Program-made: the position numbers and the translations under genes
From: CAZKFG01 sp964551985
GTDB lineage: Bacteria; Bacillota; Negativicutes; Acidaminococcales; JAISLQ01
DNA: 15,720 nt
Direction: 5' to 3'
Assembly: GCA_964551985.1 (NCBI GenBank)
Contig: CAZKFG010000054.1
Coordinates: forward strand, 1-15,720
Notes under the pieces: generated by a model
Databases searched by the model: none
What the model was told of the DNA's origin: nothing
The model's input: the letters and a program-made list of their open reading frames with translations, nothing else
Shown here: in pieces, positions 1-6,691 of the stretch
Numbering within the stretch: position 1 is the first letter of the stretch
How the letters are laid out: every line of letters begins with the position of its first letter

Positions 1-321
1 CCCAAGTCCAGCGCCTGAGGTAACACCAAGAGTTCCCGGTGACGCCAAAGGGTTGCGCAAAACCCCCTGCATAATGCTACCTGCCATAGCCAAATTCATA
101 CCTACTAAAGCACCTACAATAACACGAGGAATGCGGATATTGTTTATAATTGCTTTTGTTTCTTCTGATAAATTGCCTGTCAAAAAATCTTTAATGCTTA
201 TATCTATAACACCTGTTGTCATGCTAACAAGTATTAAACTGCCAAGAACAAATAGGCTCGCTATCATTATAACTACGCGTTTTACCTCTCTATAATCAAC
301 AATAGCACTGTCTTTTGTCAT
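1..321 (-). CDS. btuC: FecCD/BtuC-family ABC permease, N-terminal part (cut by window start)
   Basis: Inner-membrane permease subunit of a cobalamin/siderophore-type importer. The 107 residues present begin MTKDSAIVDY. They show a first membrane segment at about residues 17-35, then the family hallmark IRIPRVIVGALVGMNLAMAG (63-81) and QGVLRNPLASPGTLGV (85-100), which is the conserved start of FecCD permeases. The ATG at 321 lies one base after the TGA of the upstream btuF-like gene, with GAGGAG inside that gene's end as ribosome site, so the two are translationally coupled. The reading frame is open through base 1. An ATPase gene (btuD) would be expected next, outside the window. The corrinoid substrate is inferred from the upstream cobalamin riboswitch; sequence alone could not exclude haem or siderophore. 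Confidence 0.93.
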   Translation of the reverse strand, partial: MTKDSAIVDYREVKRVVIMIASLFVLGSLILVSMTTGVIDISIKDFLTGNLSEETKAIINNIRIPRVIVGALVGMNLAMAGSIMQGVLRNPLASPGTLGVTSGAGLG

Positions 322-322
322 C

Positions 323-1297
323 TCATCTCTCCTCATAAAAAATGCTACTCAAATACTCTACCGCCATATCAGCCCTAAGTCCAGGATTGATAGAAAAAAG
401 CTCTTGCGGTAATATATAAGTTTTATTTTCTCTAACTGCTCTTATACTCCCCCATGCCTGATTTTCCGTCAGGGCTTCTCTTATTTTTACAGTCATTTTA
501 TCAACAGGTCCACGATTGACAAACAAAATAAAATCAGGGTCTTTTTTAGCTATATATTCTAAAGACAAGGAAACAAACTTGTCTTTTGCGGAAAATTCAT
601 CTTGAGTCAATATGTTCTCGCCACCAGCAAGTTGTAACAACTCTCCTTGTCTAGAGTGAGCTGTAGCCATAAAAAAGCTCTCTGAAGTCCCAAAGACCAT
701 AAGTACTTTTTTTTGTGGCTTATCTTTATGCTTATCTTTGTTTTTGGCTATATTGCTTTTCATGCGGCTAATCTCTTGACCTGCTATATCTTGCTTGTCA
801 AGCAGCTTACCAAACAAATCAATTTCAAAAAATATATCCTCTAAAGAACGACTTGGCAAAGTCATAAAAGGTATTTTAGCCTGTTTAAAACTATCAATAA
901 GTTCTAACCGCTTTTCATTGCCATTCATTATTACTAAATCAGGTTTTAAAAGCAAAATTTTCTCTATGCTAAAAGAAGAATAATTCGGTAAAATAACTAC
1001 ATTTTTATCAAGTTGTGAATATACATCATCTGCCACAGAAGGAAATTTTGGCACACCAACTATTTTTTTTGCTCCGCCCAGTTTAACCCAAATTTCAAAA
1101 CTTGATGAATTTAAAAAGACTATGCGTTTTGGTTTTTCTGGAACATAAAGGTCACTTCCTAACCCAGAGCCATTTTTCACTAATAGCTTTTCATATGAAA
1201 AATTTTTATCTGTTGTAGTTGAATTGAAAAAAAATAACCAACAAATGAAAACAAGCAAGCAAAAAGCAGTAATAAAACTAATTATTTTATTTGACAT
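323..1297 (-). CDS. btuF: Cobalamin-type periplasmic binding protein (BtuF-like), copy 1
   Basis: Substrate-binding protein of the class III (TroA/FecB/BtuF) fold, 324 residues, presumed to capture corrinoids in the periplasm and hand them to the BtuC permease encoded one base downstream. The N-terminus has a hydrophobic stretch (about residues 5-24) acting as signal peptide or membrane anchor; I see no convincing lipobox. Family features are PKRIVFLNSSSFEIW..LGG, the counterpart of the BtuF RIVSLAPS..E..LG segment, then KPDLVI and SRQGELLQLAGGENI, and a C-terminal SLEYIAKKDPDFILF block. I chose the ATG at 1297. A reading frame extends 30 codons further up to 1387, but that stretch is the riboswitch terminator hairpin and its T-run. 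The ribosome site before 1297 (GGGTG) is weak. Expression is probably repressed by cobalamin through the riboswitch at 1405-1580. Confidence 0.88.
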   Translation of the reverse strand: MSNKIISFITAFCLLVFICWLFFFNSTTTDKNFSYEKLLVKNGSGLGSDLYVPEKPKRIVFLNSSSFEIWVKLGGAKKIVGVPKFPSVADDVYSQLDKNVVILPNYSSFSIEKILLLKPDLVIMNGNEKRLELIDSFKQAKIPFMTLPSRSLEDIFFEIDLFGKLLDKQDIAGQEISRMKSNIAKNKDKHKDKPQKKVLMVFGTSESFFMATAHSRQGELLQLAGGENILTQDEFSAKDKFVSLSLEYIAKKDPDFILFVNRGPVDKMTVKIREALTENQAWGSIRAVRENKTYILPQELFSINPGLRADMAVEYLSSIFYEER

Positions 1298-1310
1298 AAA
1301 AATCACCCAA

Positions 1311-1340
1311 ACAAAAAACCTTTTTCTCAAAGAAAAAGGT
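1311..1340 (-). terminator. Riboswitch-controlled intrinsic terminator before btuF copy 1
   Basis: On the minus strand ACCTTTTTC and GAAAAAGGT form a 9-bp stem around a TTTGA loop, followed by TTTTTTG. It lies between the cobalamin riboswitch and the btuF start at 1297, the position of an expression platform. Confidence 0.85.
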
Positions 1341-1404
1341 CTAAATTTATCGTTTAAAACAAAACGATAATAAAATCTCTCTCTCATCTCACGTGAGCAA
1401 AACA

Positions 1405-1580
1405 GTGATCGTCAAGCAGGCAGTTCTTCTGGCTCCAGTTCATCGCAAGTTTTGCACCTTCCCAAGCTAACGCTCAGTGGTAAAAATCGCAAAACAGCTC
1501 TCTGTTACAGCGGCGGGACCGCACCGGACTTTAACCGGTTTATCTATCAAGCCCTCTCGGGCACCTGTTTGTTTATTTTA
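1405..1580 (-). promoter_or_regulatory. Cobalamin riboswitch 1 (upstream of btuF-btuC)
   Basis: Read on the minus strand, the element runs from ACAGGTGCC near 1573, through CCGGTTAAAGTCCGG and the hallmark GCGGTCCCGCCGCTGT, to GGGAAGG and the B12 box GAGCCAGAAGAACTGCCTG at about 1434-1414. All blocks of the class I cobalamin aptamer are present in order and spacing. A terminator follows at 1311-1340, so effector binding should cause premature termination of btuF-btuC. The outer boundaries are approximate. Confidence 0.95.
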
Positions 1581-1593
1581 TTTTGACGTATTA

Positions 1594-1622
1594 ATTTTAG
1601 CACTACCAAAGCGCTATGTCAA
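1594..1622 (-). promoter_or_regulatory. Sigma-70 promoter for riboswitch 1 / btuF-btuC
   Basis: TTGACA (1622-1617) and TAAAAT (1599-1594) are separated by exactly 17 bases. The predicted start near 1587 is just before the first riboswitch block. It is back-to-back with the plus-strand promoter at 1637. Confidence 0.85.
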
Positions 1623-1636
1623 TCTACCATCAATGA

Positions 1637-1665
1637 TTGACAAAACTTTTTGCTGGTGCTATCAT
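1637..1665 (+). promoter_or_regulatory. Sigma-70 promoter for the plus-strand btuF-like gene
   Basis: TTGACA (1637-1642) and TATCAT (1660-1665) are separated by 17 bases, giving a start near 1671. Its -35 box is only 14 bases from the -35 box of the divergent promoter (1617-1622), so the two polymerase sites probably exclude each other. Confidence 0.85.
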
Positions 1666-1670
1666 AAATT

Positions 1671-1780
1671 GAAATTCATATTGTCAAACAGTTCAATTTC
1701 GCTGGAAACCCAGCATGGTCCCGCCACTTAATAAGGAAATTGCCTGTTTTTGCCAATACCGCGAGAGACGGAAGGTAACC
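1671..1780 (+). promoter_or_regulatory. Atypical cobalamin-riboswitch-like leader lacking the B12 box
   Basis: The stretch 1701-1728 (GCTGGAAACCCAGC, then ATGGTCCCGCCACT) matches the conserved cobalamin aptamer core seen in the three normal riboswitches of this window. The later segment 1752-1776 (GCCAATACCG ... CGGAAGGT) matches the next aptamer arm. The usual 5' GGTGCC block and the 3' B12 box are absent. Instead, AAACAG (1686-1691) with CTGTTT (1744-1749) and CAATTTC (1694-1700) with GAAATTG (1736-1742) can form a helix closing the core. GAAGG (1771-1775) could pair with CCTTC (1805-1809), the 5' arm of the terminator, as an antiterminator. It may be a compact variant or a decayed riboswitch. 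Confidence 0.6.
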
Positions 1781-1804
1781 TAAACTAAGATGTTTTCTTT
1801 GTCG

Positions 1805-1830
1805 CCTTCACGTTTTTGTGAGGGTTTTTA
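1805..1830 (+). terminator. Leader terminator before the plus-strand btuF-like gene
   Basis: CCTTCAC (1805-1811) pairs with GTGAGGG (1818-1824, one wobble) around a 6-base loop, followed by TTTTT. It sits between the promoter and the coding start at 1860, as an attenuator would. Confidence 0.8.
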
Positions 1831-1859
1831 TATTTTTAATGATATTATGGAGATGTAAA

Positions 1860-2822
1860 ATGAGATACACAGTTATAATCTGCTTATTAGTAGTATCTGC
1901 TCTAACATTTAGCTTTTTTTCCTCAGATAAACAGTCAGAATCCATTACAACAAACAAAACTATTCTTGTAAAAAATGGCGCTGGTATTGGCAATGACCTT
2001 TATGTTCCAGCACATCCTCGTCGGGTAATTTTTTTAAATTCATCAAGCCTTGACCTATGGCTTGGTGCCGGTGGCAAAGATAGTGTTTGCGCTTATATTA
2101 AATTCCCTACATTACCTGAGCGCATTTATGGACAGCTCAATAAAGACACCGTTATACTTGGCAACAGTCCTAGAATAAATCCCGAATTTATTATACAACA
2201 AAAGCCGGATTTAGTTGTTACCAATAGTACTAGTGCCGTTCAAACCAAACTAGGCGATGTTTTAAAACAGTTTAACATACCTCTTTTGACAATTTATAAC
2301 AATTCTGTCGAAGATACTATATTTGAACTGGAACTTTATGGAAAGCTTACAGGCAAACCTGAAGCTGCTGCCAAAGAGATAAACAGAATAAAAGATAATA
2401 TCCAAAAAATTGTTAAGACTTATGCTGGTAAACAAAAACCTAAAGCCGCACTTATTCTCGGCACAACATCAAGCTTTTCCATGATGCTACCCAATTCAAG
2501 ACAAAGTAAATTTCTCGAACTTGCAGGTGGAGTCAACATAGCTCCTGAAAACTCTAATGCATCGATAAACTATATCCCACTATCACTTGAATACCTAGCT
2601 AAAGAAAATCCAGAGTACATTTTTTTTATTAGTATGGGTGAAGAAGAAAAAATTCTTGCCTCGTTACAAAAAGCCTTTAGCGAAAATCCAGCTTGGCAAA
2701 CTTTGCAAGCTATAAAAGATAACAAAGTACATGTTTTACCAACAGAGTTATTTTCATCACATTATGGACTTAATATTGATAAAGCTGTGCAGCACATCAA
2801 CAAAATAATACATAAAAATTAA
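1860..2822 (+). CDS. Cobalamin-type periplasmic binding protein (BtuF-like), copy 2, stand-alone
   Basis: Class III periplasmic binding protein, 320 residues, homologous over its full length to the two other BtuF-like proteins in this window. A hydrophobic N-terminal segment (about residues 3-20) serves as signal or anchor. Then come VKNGAGIGNDLYVPAHP, RRVIFLNSSSLDLWLGAGG, KPDLVV, SRQSKFLELAGGVNI and SLEYLAKENPEYIFF, the same landmarks in the same order. The ATG at 1860 has GGAG seven bases upstream. The frame extends 14 codons further to 1818, but that part overlaps the terminator, so I reject it. The gene is monocistronic: it has its own promoter, leader and terminators on both sides and no permease partner. 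It could supply a different corrinoid or tetrapyrrole to the BtuC system encoded divergently; ligand unknown. Confidence 0.88.
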   Translation: MRYTVIICLLVVSALTFSFFSSDKQSESITTNKTILVKNGAGIGNDLYVPAHPRRVIFLNSSSLDLWLGAGGKDSVCAYIKFPTLPERIYGQLNKDTVILGNSPRINPEFIIQQKPDLVVTNSTSAVQTKLGDVLKQFNIPLLTIYNNSVEDTIFELELYGKLTGKPEAAAKEINRIKDNIQKIVKTYAGKQKPKAALILGTTSSFSMMLPNSRQSKFLELAGGVNIAPENSNASINYIPLSLEYLAKENPEYIFFISMGEEEKILASLQKAFSENPAWQTLQAIKDNKVHVLPTELFSSHYGLNIDKAVQHINKIIHKN

Positions 2823-2824
2823 CT

Positions 2825-2854
2825 AAAAGCAAGTTTTTACAACTTGCTTTTTTC
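2825..2854. terminator. Bidirectional intrinsic terminator
   Basis: AAGCAAGT and ACTTGCTT form an 8-bp stem around a 7-base loop, with A-runs before and T-runs after. It works on both strands and separates the plus-strand btuF-like gene from the convergent ABC exporter genes. Confidence 0.8.
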
Positions 2855-2865
2855 TATGTAAATTA

Positions 2866-3612
2866 TTAATTTTTGCGAACATATTCAACGGATTTATTAG
2901 CTAAAAAAGCTGTTACGAAAAGATATATTGTCAAAAGTAAAACATCAGATGCGTGCGGTTGACTACCGCTACCAATTAAACGCAGGGATATACTAGATGG
3001 AGTTAACGGCAAAAAAGAAATTATTTTTGCCAAATAGGCTGGATAATTATCAAGTTTAAAAAAAGTTCCACATAAAAAAGACATAGGCATTATGATGTAA
3101 TTGGTAAAAGTACCTAAGTCTTCGTGACTATTAACAACCATAGCTACTATAATCCCAATAAAAGAAAATATCAAACAATTTAAAGTTAAAATAAGCATGA
3201 AATAAGCATTTATAGTTATCTGGCAGCCAAAAAGATAAGCTATAACTATTATAATAAAAGAAGATATTATCCCTCTTATTGTCGCAGATATAGCGTGTCC
3301 AATAATATATGCAGTGTTTGATATAGGAGCAGTCTGATATTCATCAAAAGTCATATATAAAATGCGTGACATACATAAAGGCATAGCAACAGTATTAAAG
3401 CATACCATCATAGAGTTCATTGCTATTATACCGCCAATAATAAAATCCAAGTAATTGCTACTGCCCGCTATTTGTACATTACGACCTAATCCTAAGCCAA
3501 AAGTTAGTAAATATAAAAAAGGAGAAACCATGCGACTAAATAAAAACATTCTAAGTCGCCTTTTAAATACTGTCATCTCTCGCCAAACTATAGTTAAAAT
3601 ATCTTCAATCAC
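2866..3612 (-). CDS. ABC-2 type transporter permease
   Basis: Integral membrane subunit of a two-component ABC exporter, 248 residues with about six hydrophobic segments, the normal size and layout of the ABC-2 (DrrB/NodJ/YadH) family. An N-terminal cytoplasmic stretch (MIEDILTIVWREMTVFKRR) precedes the first membrane span, as is usual in this family. The start is GTG at 3612, whose TG overlaps the TGA stop of the ATPase gene. The GGTGGG upstream is a weak ribosome site, so translation probably depends on coupling to the ATPase. The transported substrate cannot be read from sequence: members export drugs, polysaccharides or lipids. The nearby TonB receptor is not evidence enough to assign a role. 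Confidence 0.88.
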   Translation of the reverse strand: MIEDILTIVWREMTVFKRRLRMFLFSRMVSPFLYLLTFGLGLGRNVQIAGSSNYLDFIIGGIIAMNSMMVCFNTVAMPLCMSRILYMTFDEYQTAPISNTAYIIGHAISATIRGIISSFIIIVIAYLFGCQITINAYFMLILTLNCLIFSFIGIIVAMVVNSHEDLGTFTNYIIMPMSFLCGTFFKLDNYPAYLAKIISFLPLTPSSISLRLIGSGSQPHASDVLLLTIYLFVTAFLANKSVEYVRKN

Positions 3613-4448
3613 AATTCGCCCACCTTTGTGCCAGTAAGTTCGACAAAAACATCCTCTAGAGTAATTTTTCTAACGAAACTATTATCACCGCAAGTATTAG
3701 CGTAATCAACCGCTGCTTGATGGTCTTTAAAAAATTTGTTTTTGCAAGCAAAGCTATAATCTTCTACAACATAATTGCCGTAATTATCGCATAAAACCTG
3801 TGGCTGCTCTACAACAAGTAGTTTTCCTTTATTCATTATAGCCACCTTTTGGCAAAGTTGTTCTGCTTCCTCAATATAATGTGTTGTTAAAATAAGGCTC
3901 ATACCCTGTGCGTGCATAAGTCTTATAAGTTCCCAAATTCTGCGTCTAACCTGTGGGTCAAGCCCAACTGTAGGTTCATCTAAAAAAAGTACTTTTGGTT
4001 CGTGCAAAATGGCTCTGGCAATCATCAAACGCCTTTTCATACCACCCGAAAAATTTTTTATTACTTGGTCTTTACGCTCTATAAGTTCAACAAAATCTAA
4101 AAGCTCATCTATTCTTTTAATTGCTTTTTTCTCATCCATATGATGCAACTTAGCGTGCAATAAAAGATTTTCTTTCGCTGTTAAATCGTTGTCTATATTC
4201 ATCTTTTGATGTACTATACCAATATATTTTTTTATCTCTTGCGGATTTTTCACAAGATCAATGCCATTAATAAATATACTCCCAGCTGTTGGCAGACTAA
4301 GGGTTGTTAACATCCTTATTATAGTAGTTTTTCCTGCACCGTTTGGTCCTAATAAAGCGAATGCCTCACCTTTTTGCACGGTAAAACTTACATCTTCTAC
4401 CGCACGGAAATTTGAAAAATTTTTTGTTAAATTGCTCACAACTATCAT
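3609..4448 (-). CDS. ABC-2 type transporter ATP-binding protein
   Basis: Cytoplasmic ATPase of the exporter, 279 residues, CcmA/DrrA/NodI type. Motifs visible are Walker A GPNGAGKT (34-41), Q-loop near Q81, signature NFSGGMKRR (132-140), Walker B VLFLDEP (153-159) with the D-loop GLDP, and the H-loop histidine 190. A C-terminal extension of about 70 residues follows the core, as in DrrA-like proteins. I place the start at the ATG at 4448, preceded by GAGG at eight bases. The frame is open 27 codons further to 4529, but that region is the terminator of the TonB receptor gene. A TATAAT at 4479-4474 may be its promoter -10, with no good -35. The permease gene overlaps its stop by 4 bases, so both form one unit. 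Confidence 0.92.
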   Translation of the reverse strand: MIVVSNLTKNFSNFRAVEDVSFTVQKGEAFALLGPNGAGKTTIIRMLTTLSLPTAGSIFINGIDLVKNPQEIKKYIGIVHQKMNIDNDLTAKENLLLHAKLHHMDEKKAIKRIDELLDFVELIERKDQVIKNFSGGMKRRLMIARAILHEPKVLFLDEPTVGLDPQVRRRIWELIRLMHAQGMSLILTTHYIEEAEQLCQKVAIMNKGKLLVVEQPQVLCDNYGNYVVEDYSFACKNKFFKDHQAAVDYANTCGDNSFVRKITLEDVFVELTGTKVGEL

Positions 4449-4479
4449 ATATAAGACCTCTAATTTAGTGTTAATTATA

Positions 4480-4518
4480 AAAATACTAACAAAGGGCAAA
4501 ATTTTTTTGCCCTTTGTT
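4480..4518 (-). terminator. Terminator of the TonB-dependent receptor gene
   Basis: AACAAAGGGCAAAA (4488-4501) and TTTTGCCCTTTGTT (4505-4518) form a 14-bp perfect stem with a 3-base loop. On the minus strand it is followed by AGTATTTTTAT. It starts 12 bases after the receptor stop codon. Confidence 0.88.
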
Positions 4519-4530
4519 GATTTGCCCAAG

Positions 4531-6531
4531 CTAAAATTTCACATTATAGCCTACTATAAAATTAAACGGTGTAGCATAATACTCCGAAACGCCGTAGTTT
4601 ACTATATCTTTACGATTGAAAAGATTTTCCATTCTCAAATAAAGTTCTTGTTTTTTATCTATTTTGTAGTTTACTTTTAGTGTTGTATAAAGAGCTGGTT
4701 TTATATTTTCCGGACTAATACTAGATTTGGAACTTGGAAGATGCGTGCGGCCAAAAAGATAGTTAGCACTAAAACTAAAGGTCCAGTTGTCTTTTTCATA
4801 ACTAACTCCGCCTGTAAGTTGATAACGGTCAAACGCTCTTTCCCAAACGTTGGCTCTATTACCATTTAATTCACCATTTTTAGTTTTAGGATTGCCTATA
4901 GATCCACCTAAGTTATAACTTAGACCTTTTTTACCAGAAAAAGTATATTCTAATTCTAAACCAGTATTTTTTCTATCTTCGTTTACATATTGCCATTGGT
5001 TGCTACCAAGATCTTTAGCAGAAATATTATTTTTTATGTAATAGTTAAACAAAGCTACTCGATAACCGTGCGAACCTTTATTGCGTTTCCAACCAAGTTC
5101 ATAGTTCTCACCAGATTGCGGTTTTATATCAGAATTGCCAATAACAGTTGCATTGGCAGGAGCAAACTGTTGATTTAACGTTGGCATTTTATAAGATAAT
5201 CCTGCACTGGCATATAAATAATCGTCTTTGCCGATTTTTTGTTGAACTTGAACTTGTGGTGTAAGTTTTGATAAGTTGCCACTTCCTGCATCAGGGTTAG
5301 CAGCTTGCCAGTTATATCGCATTGATACAATAGCTTTTGTGCGTTCGGTAAATTGATAATCTAACGAACTGTAAATAGCATAATTATACCTATGAAGAGC
5401 CTCTGACTCTTTATTTTTTCTGTAATATTCATATTGACCGTTTAAACCAACAAGCATTTTGCTTTTGCCTGATTTCCAGTCATGTTGAACATCTAGTCCC
5501 ATATTACGATTGCGCTCATCAGCAGATGTTGTCCACTGAGGATTTGTCAACACGGCTCCTGCTGAACTACGATAATCAATACCGTTAGTGTTTAATGACA
5601 AATCATTATAGTACAGTGATGCTTTAAAATGTTTGTCATTATAATTTAATTGGGCAATGTTTTGTCTATTCTCATAAGCACGTTTATAACGACTAAGACC
5701 AACCAAACTATTACCACCTTGTGTACCTTGAATAAATTTATAATTCCAATAAGTATTTTGTTTATCGTATGAATAAAATAAAGAAAGTTTATCATTAAAG
5801 TCGTAACTCAAAGCCATACTTTGTGAACGTGAACCATCAAAATTATTACCGTTATATATTTTAGTAGGATTTTTATCTATAACACTTTTCCAATCATTTA
5901 TGGATACATCAGTAACTTTGCCCATTTCGCTATAATTATAGCTAATATTTAATTTATCAACAGAAAAACTGGCTCCACTGTTTATTTGACCAAAGTTACC
6001 CATATCATAATATACACTGTTGTCTCTAACGCCTTTTTTTGTGATGATATTTATAACACCGCCCATAGCATCAGAGCCATACATAACAGCGCCGCCACCA
6101 CGAACCACTTCTATTCTCTCGACAACATCTGTTTTAAATTTTTCCAGATAATGCAAACCACGAGAATTTACAGGTCGACCATTGACTAAAACGAGTGTAC
6201 CGTCTTTAACACCACGAATTGTTATATCACTAGTCATAGATGACATACTAGCTCCACCTGGTCCATAGGTAGAATAGGTTGTTCCTAAAGACTGCTTAAG
6301 AGTTTCTTGCACATTTTTTGCCCCAATTTTTTTTATTTCTTCTTGAGTTATAACTTCAACTGAAGCTGGTGTTTCAAGCTCACGAGTTTCGTAGCGTGAA
6401 GCTGTAACTATTACCGGATCCAAAGTAAATTCTTGCTCTAAGGCGCTTTTCTTTTCTGCCTCTTGTGCTAACGCTACCTGTGATGATAGCAATAAACTTA
6501 GCACCAGAAAGGTAATCTTGCTCTTTAGCAT
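4531..6531 (-). CDS. TonB-dependent outer-membrane receptor
   Basis: Outer-membrane gated channel of 666 residues for energised import of a large ligand (corrinoid, haem or ferric siderophore). A signal peptide (1-22, cut after VALA) is followed by a TonB box DPVIVTASR (38-46). The plug domain has ITIRGVKDGTLVLVNGRPV and the hallmark IEVVRGGGAVMYGSDAMGGV. The rest is a long beta-barrel of alternating aromatic strands ending in phenylalanine. The size and plug resemble BtuB/CirA-type receptors. The first ATG (6537) is only one base from GGAGG; the second, at 6531, has seven bases and is preferred. No cobalamin riboswitch precedes it, unlike the btu and cbi genes here, so an iron or haem ligand is as likely as cobalamin. 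It is a single-gene unit ended by a strong hairpin. Confidence 0.93.
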   Translation of the reverse strand: MLKSKITFLVLSLLLSSQVALAQEAEKKSALEQEFTLDPVIVTASRYETRELETPASVEVITQEEIKKIGAKNVQETLKQSLGTTYSTYGPGGASMSSMTSDITIRGVKDGTLVLVNGRPVNSRGLHYLEKFKTDVVERIEVVRGGGAVMYGSDAMGGVINIITKKGVRDNSVYYDMGNFGQINSGASFSVDKLNISYNYSEMGKVTDVSINDWKSVIDKNPTKIYNGNNFDGSRSQSMALSYDFNDKLSLFYSYDKQNTYWNYKFIQGTQGGNSLVGLSRYKRAYENRQNIAQLNYNDKHFKASLYYNDLSLNTNGIDYRSSAGAVLTNPQWTTSADERNRNMGLDVQHDWKSGKSKMLVGLNGQYEYYRKNKESEALHRYNYAIYSSLDYQFTERTKAIVSMRYNWQAANPDAGSGNLSKLTPQVQVQQKIGKDDYLYASAGLSYKMPTLNQQFAPANATVIGNSDIKPQSGENYELGWKRNKGSHGYRVALFNYYIKNNISAKDLGSNQWQYVNEDRKNTGLELEYTFSGKKGLSYNLGGSIGNPKTKNGELNGNRANVWERAFDRYQLTGGVSYEKDNWTFSFSANYLFGRTHLPSSKSSISPENIKPALYTTLKVNYKIDKKQELYLRMENLFNRKDIVNYGVSEYYATPFNFIVGYNVKF

Positions 6532-6615
6532 TCTCATTCCTCCAAATATTTTTTATAATTTTTAAAAACCCAAAATATATTTAAAATCCAGCAAATTCTC
6601 CTCTCTTAGCTATTA

Positions 6616-6644
6616 TTTATATACAATACAAGCTGTACTTACAA
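6616..6644 (-). promoter_or_regulatory. Promoter of the TonB-dependent receptor gene
   Basis: TTGTAA (6644-6639) and TATAAA (6621-6616) are separated by 17 bases on the minus strand, giving a start near 6609 and a leader of about 78 bases. The -35 lies in the middle of the palindrome at 6628-6656. Confidence 0.55.
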
Positions 6645-6656
6645 AGTATAGTTTGT
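6628..6656. promoter_or_regulatory. 29-bp imperfect palindrome, probable operator of the TonB receptor gene
   Basis: The two 13-base arms match at 11 of 13 positions around a 3-base centre, with the perfect inner part TACTT-ACA-AAGTA. It covers the -35 box and spacer of the receptor promoter, which suggests binding of a dimeric repressor. It does not look like a classical Fur box. On the plus strand the two mismatches become G-U pairs and a T-run follows, so a plus-strand terminator cannot be excluded. Confidence 0.55.
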
Positions 6657-6691
6657 ATCTTTTTTATTAACATTTATAAAATAATAAATAA

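Noticed and set aside
1298..1387. N-terminal extension of the btuF-like gene (30 extra codons)
   Set aside because: It translates the riboswitch terminator and lacks a well-placed ribosome site; the signal sequence begins at 1297.
4449..4529. 27-codon extension of the ABC ATPase
   Set aside because: It overlaps the 14-bp terminator stem of the TonB receptor gene; GAGG is correctly placed before the ATG at 4448.
4261..4680. Plus-strand open frame of 139 codons
   Set aside because: It lies antisense across the ATPase gene and the end of the receptor gene, has no family motifs and no ribosome site; a shadow frame.
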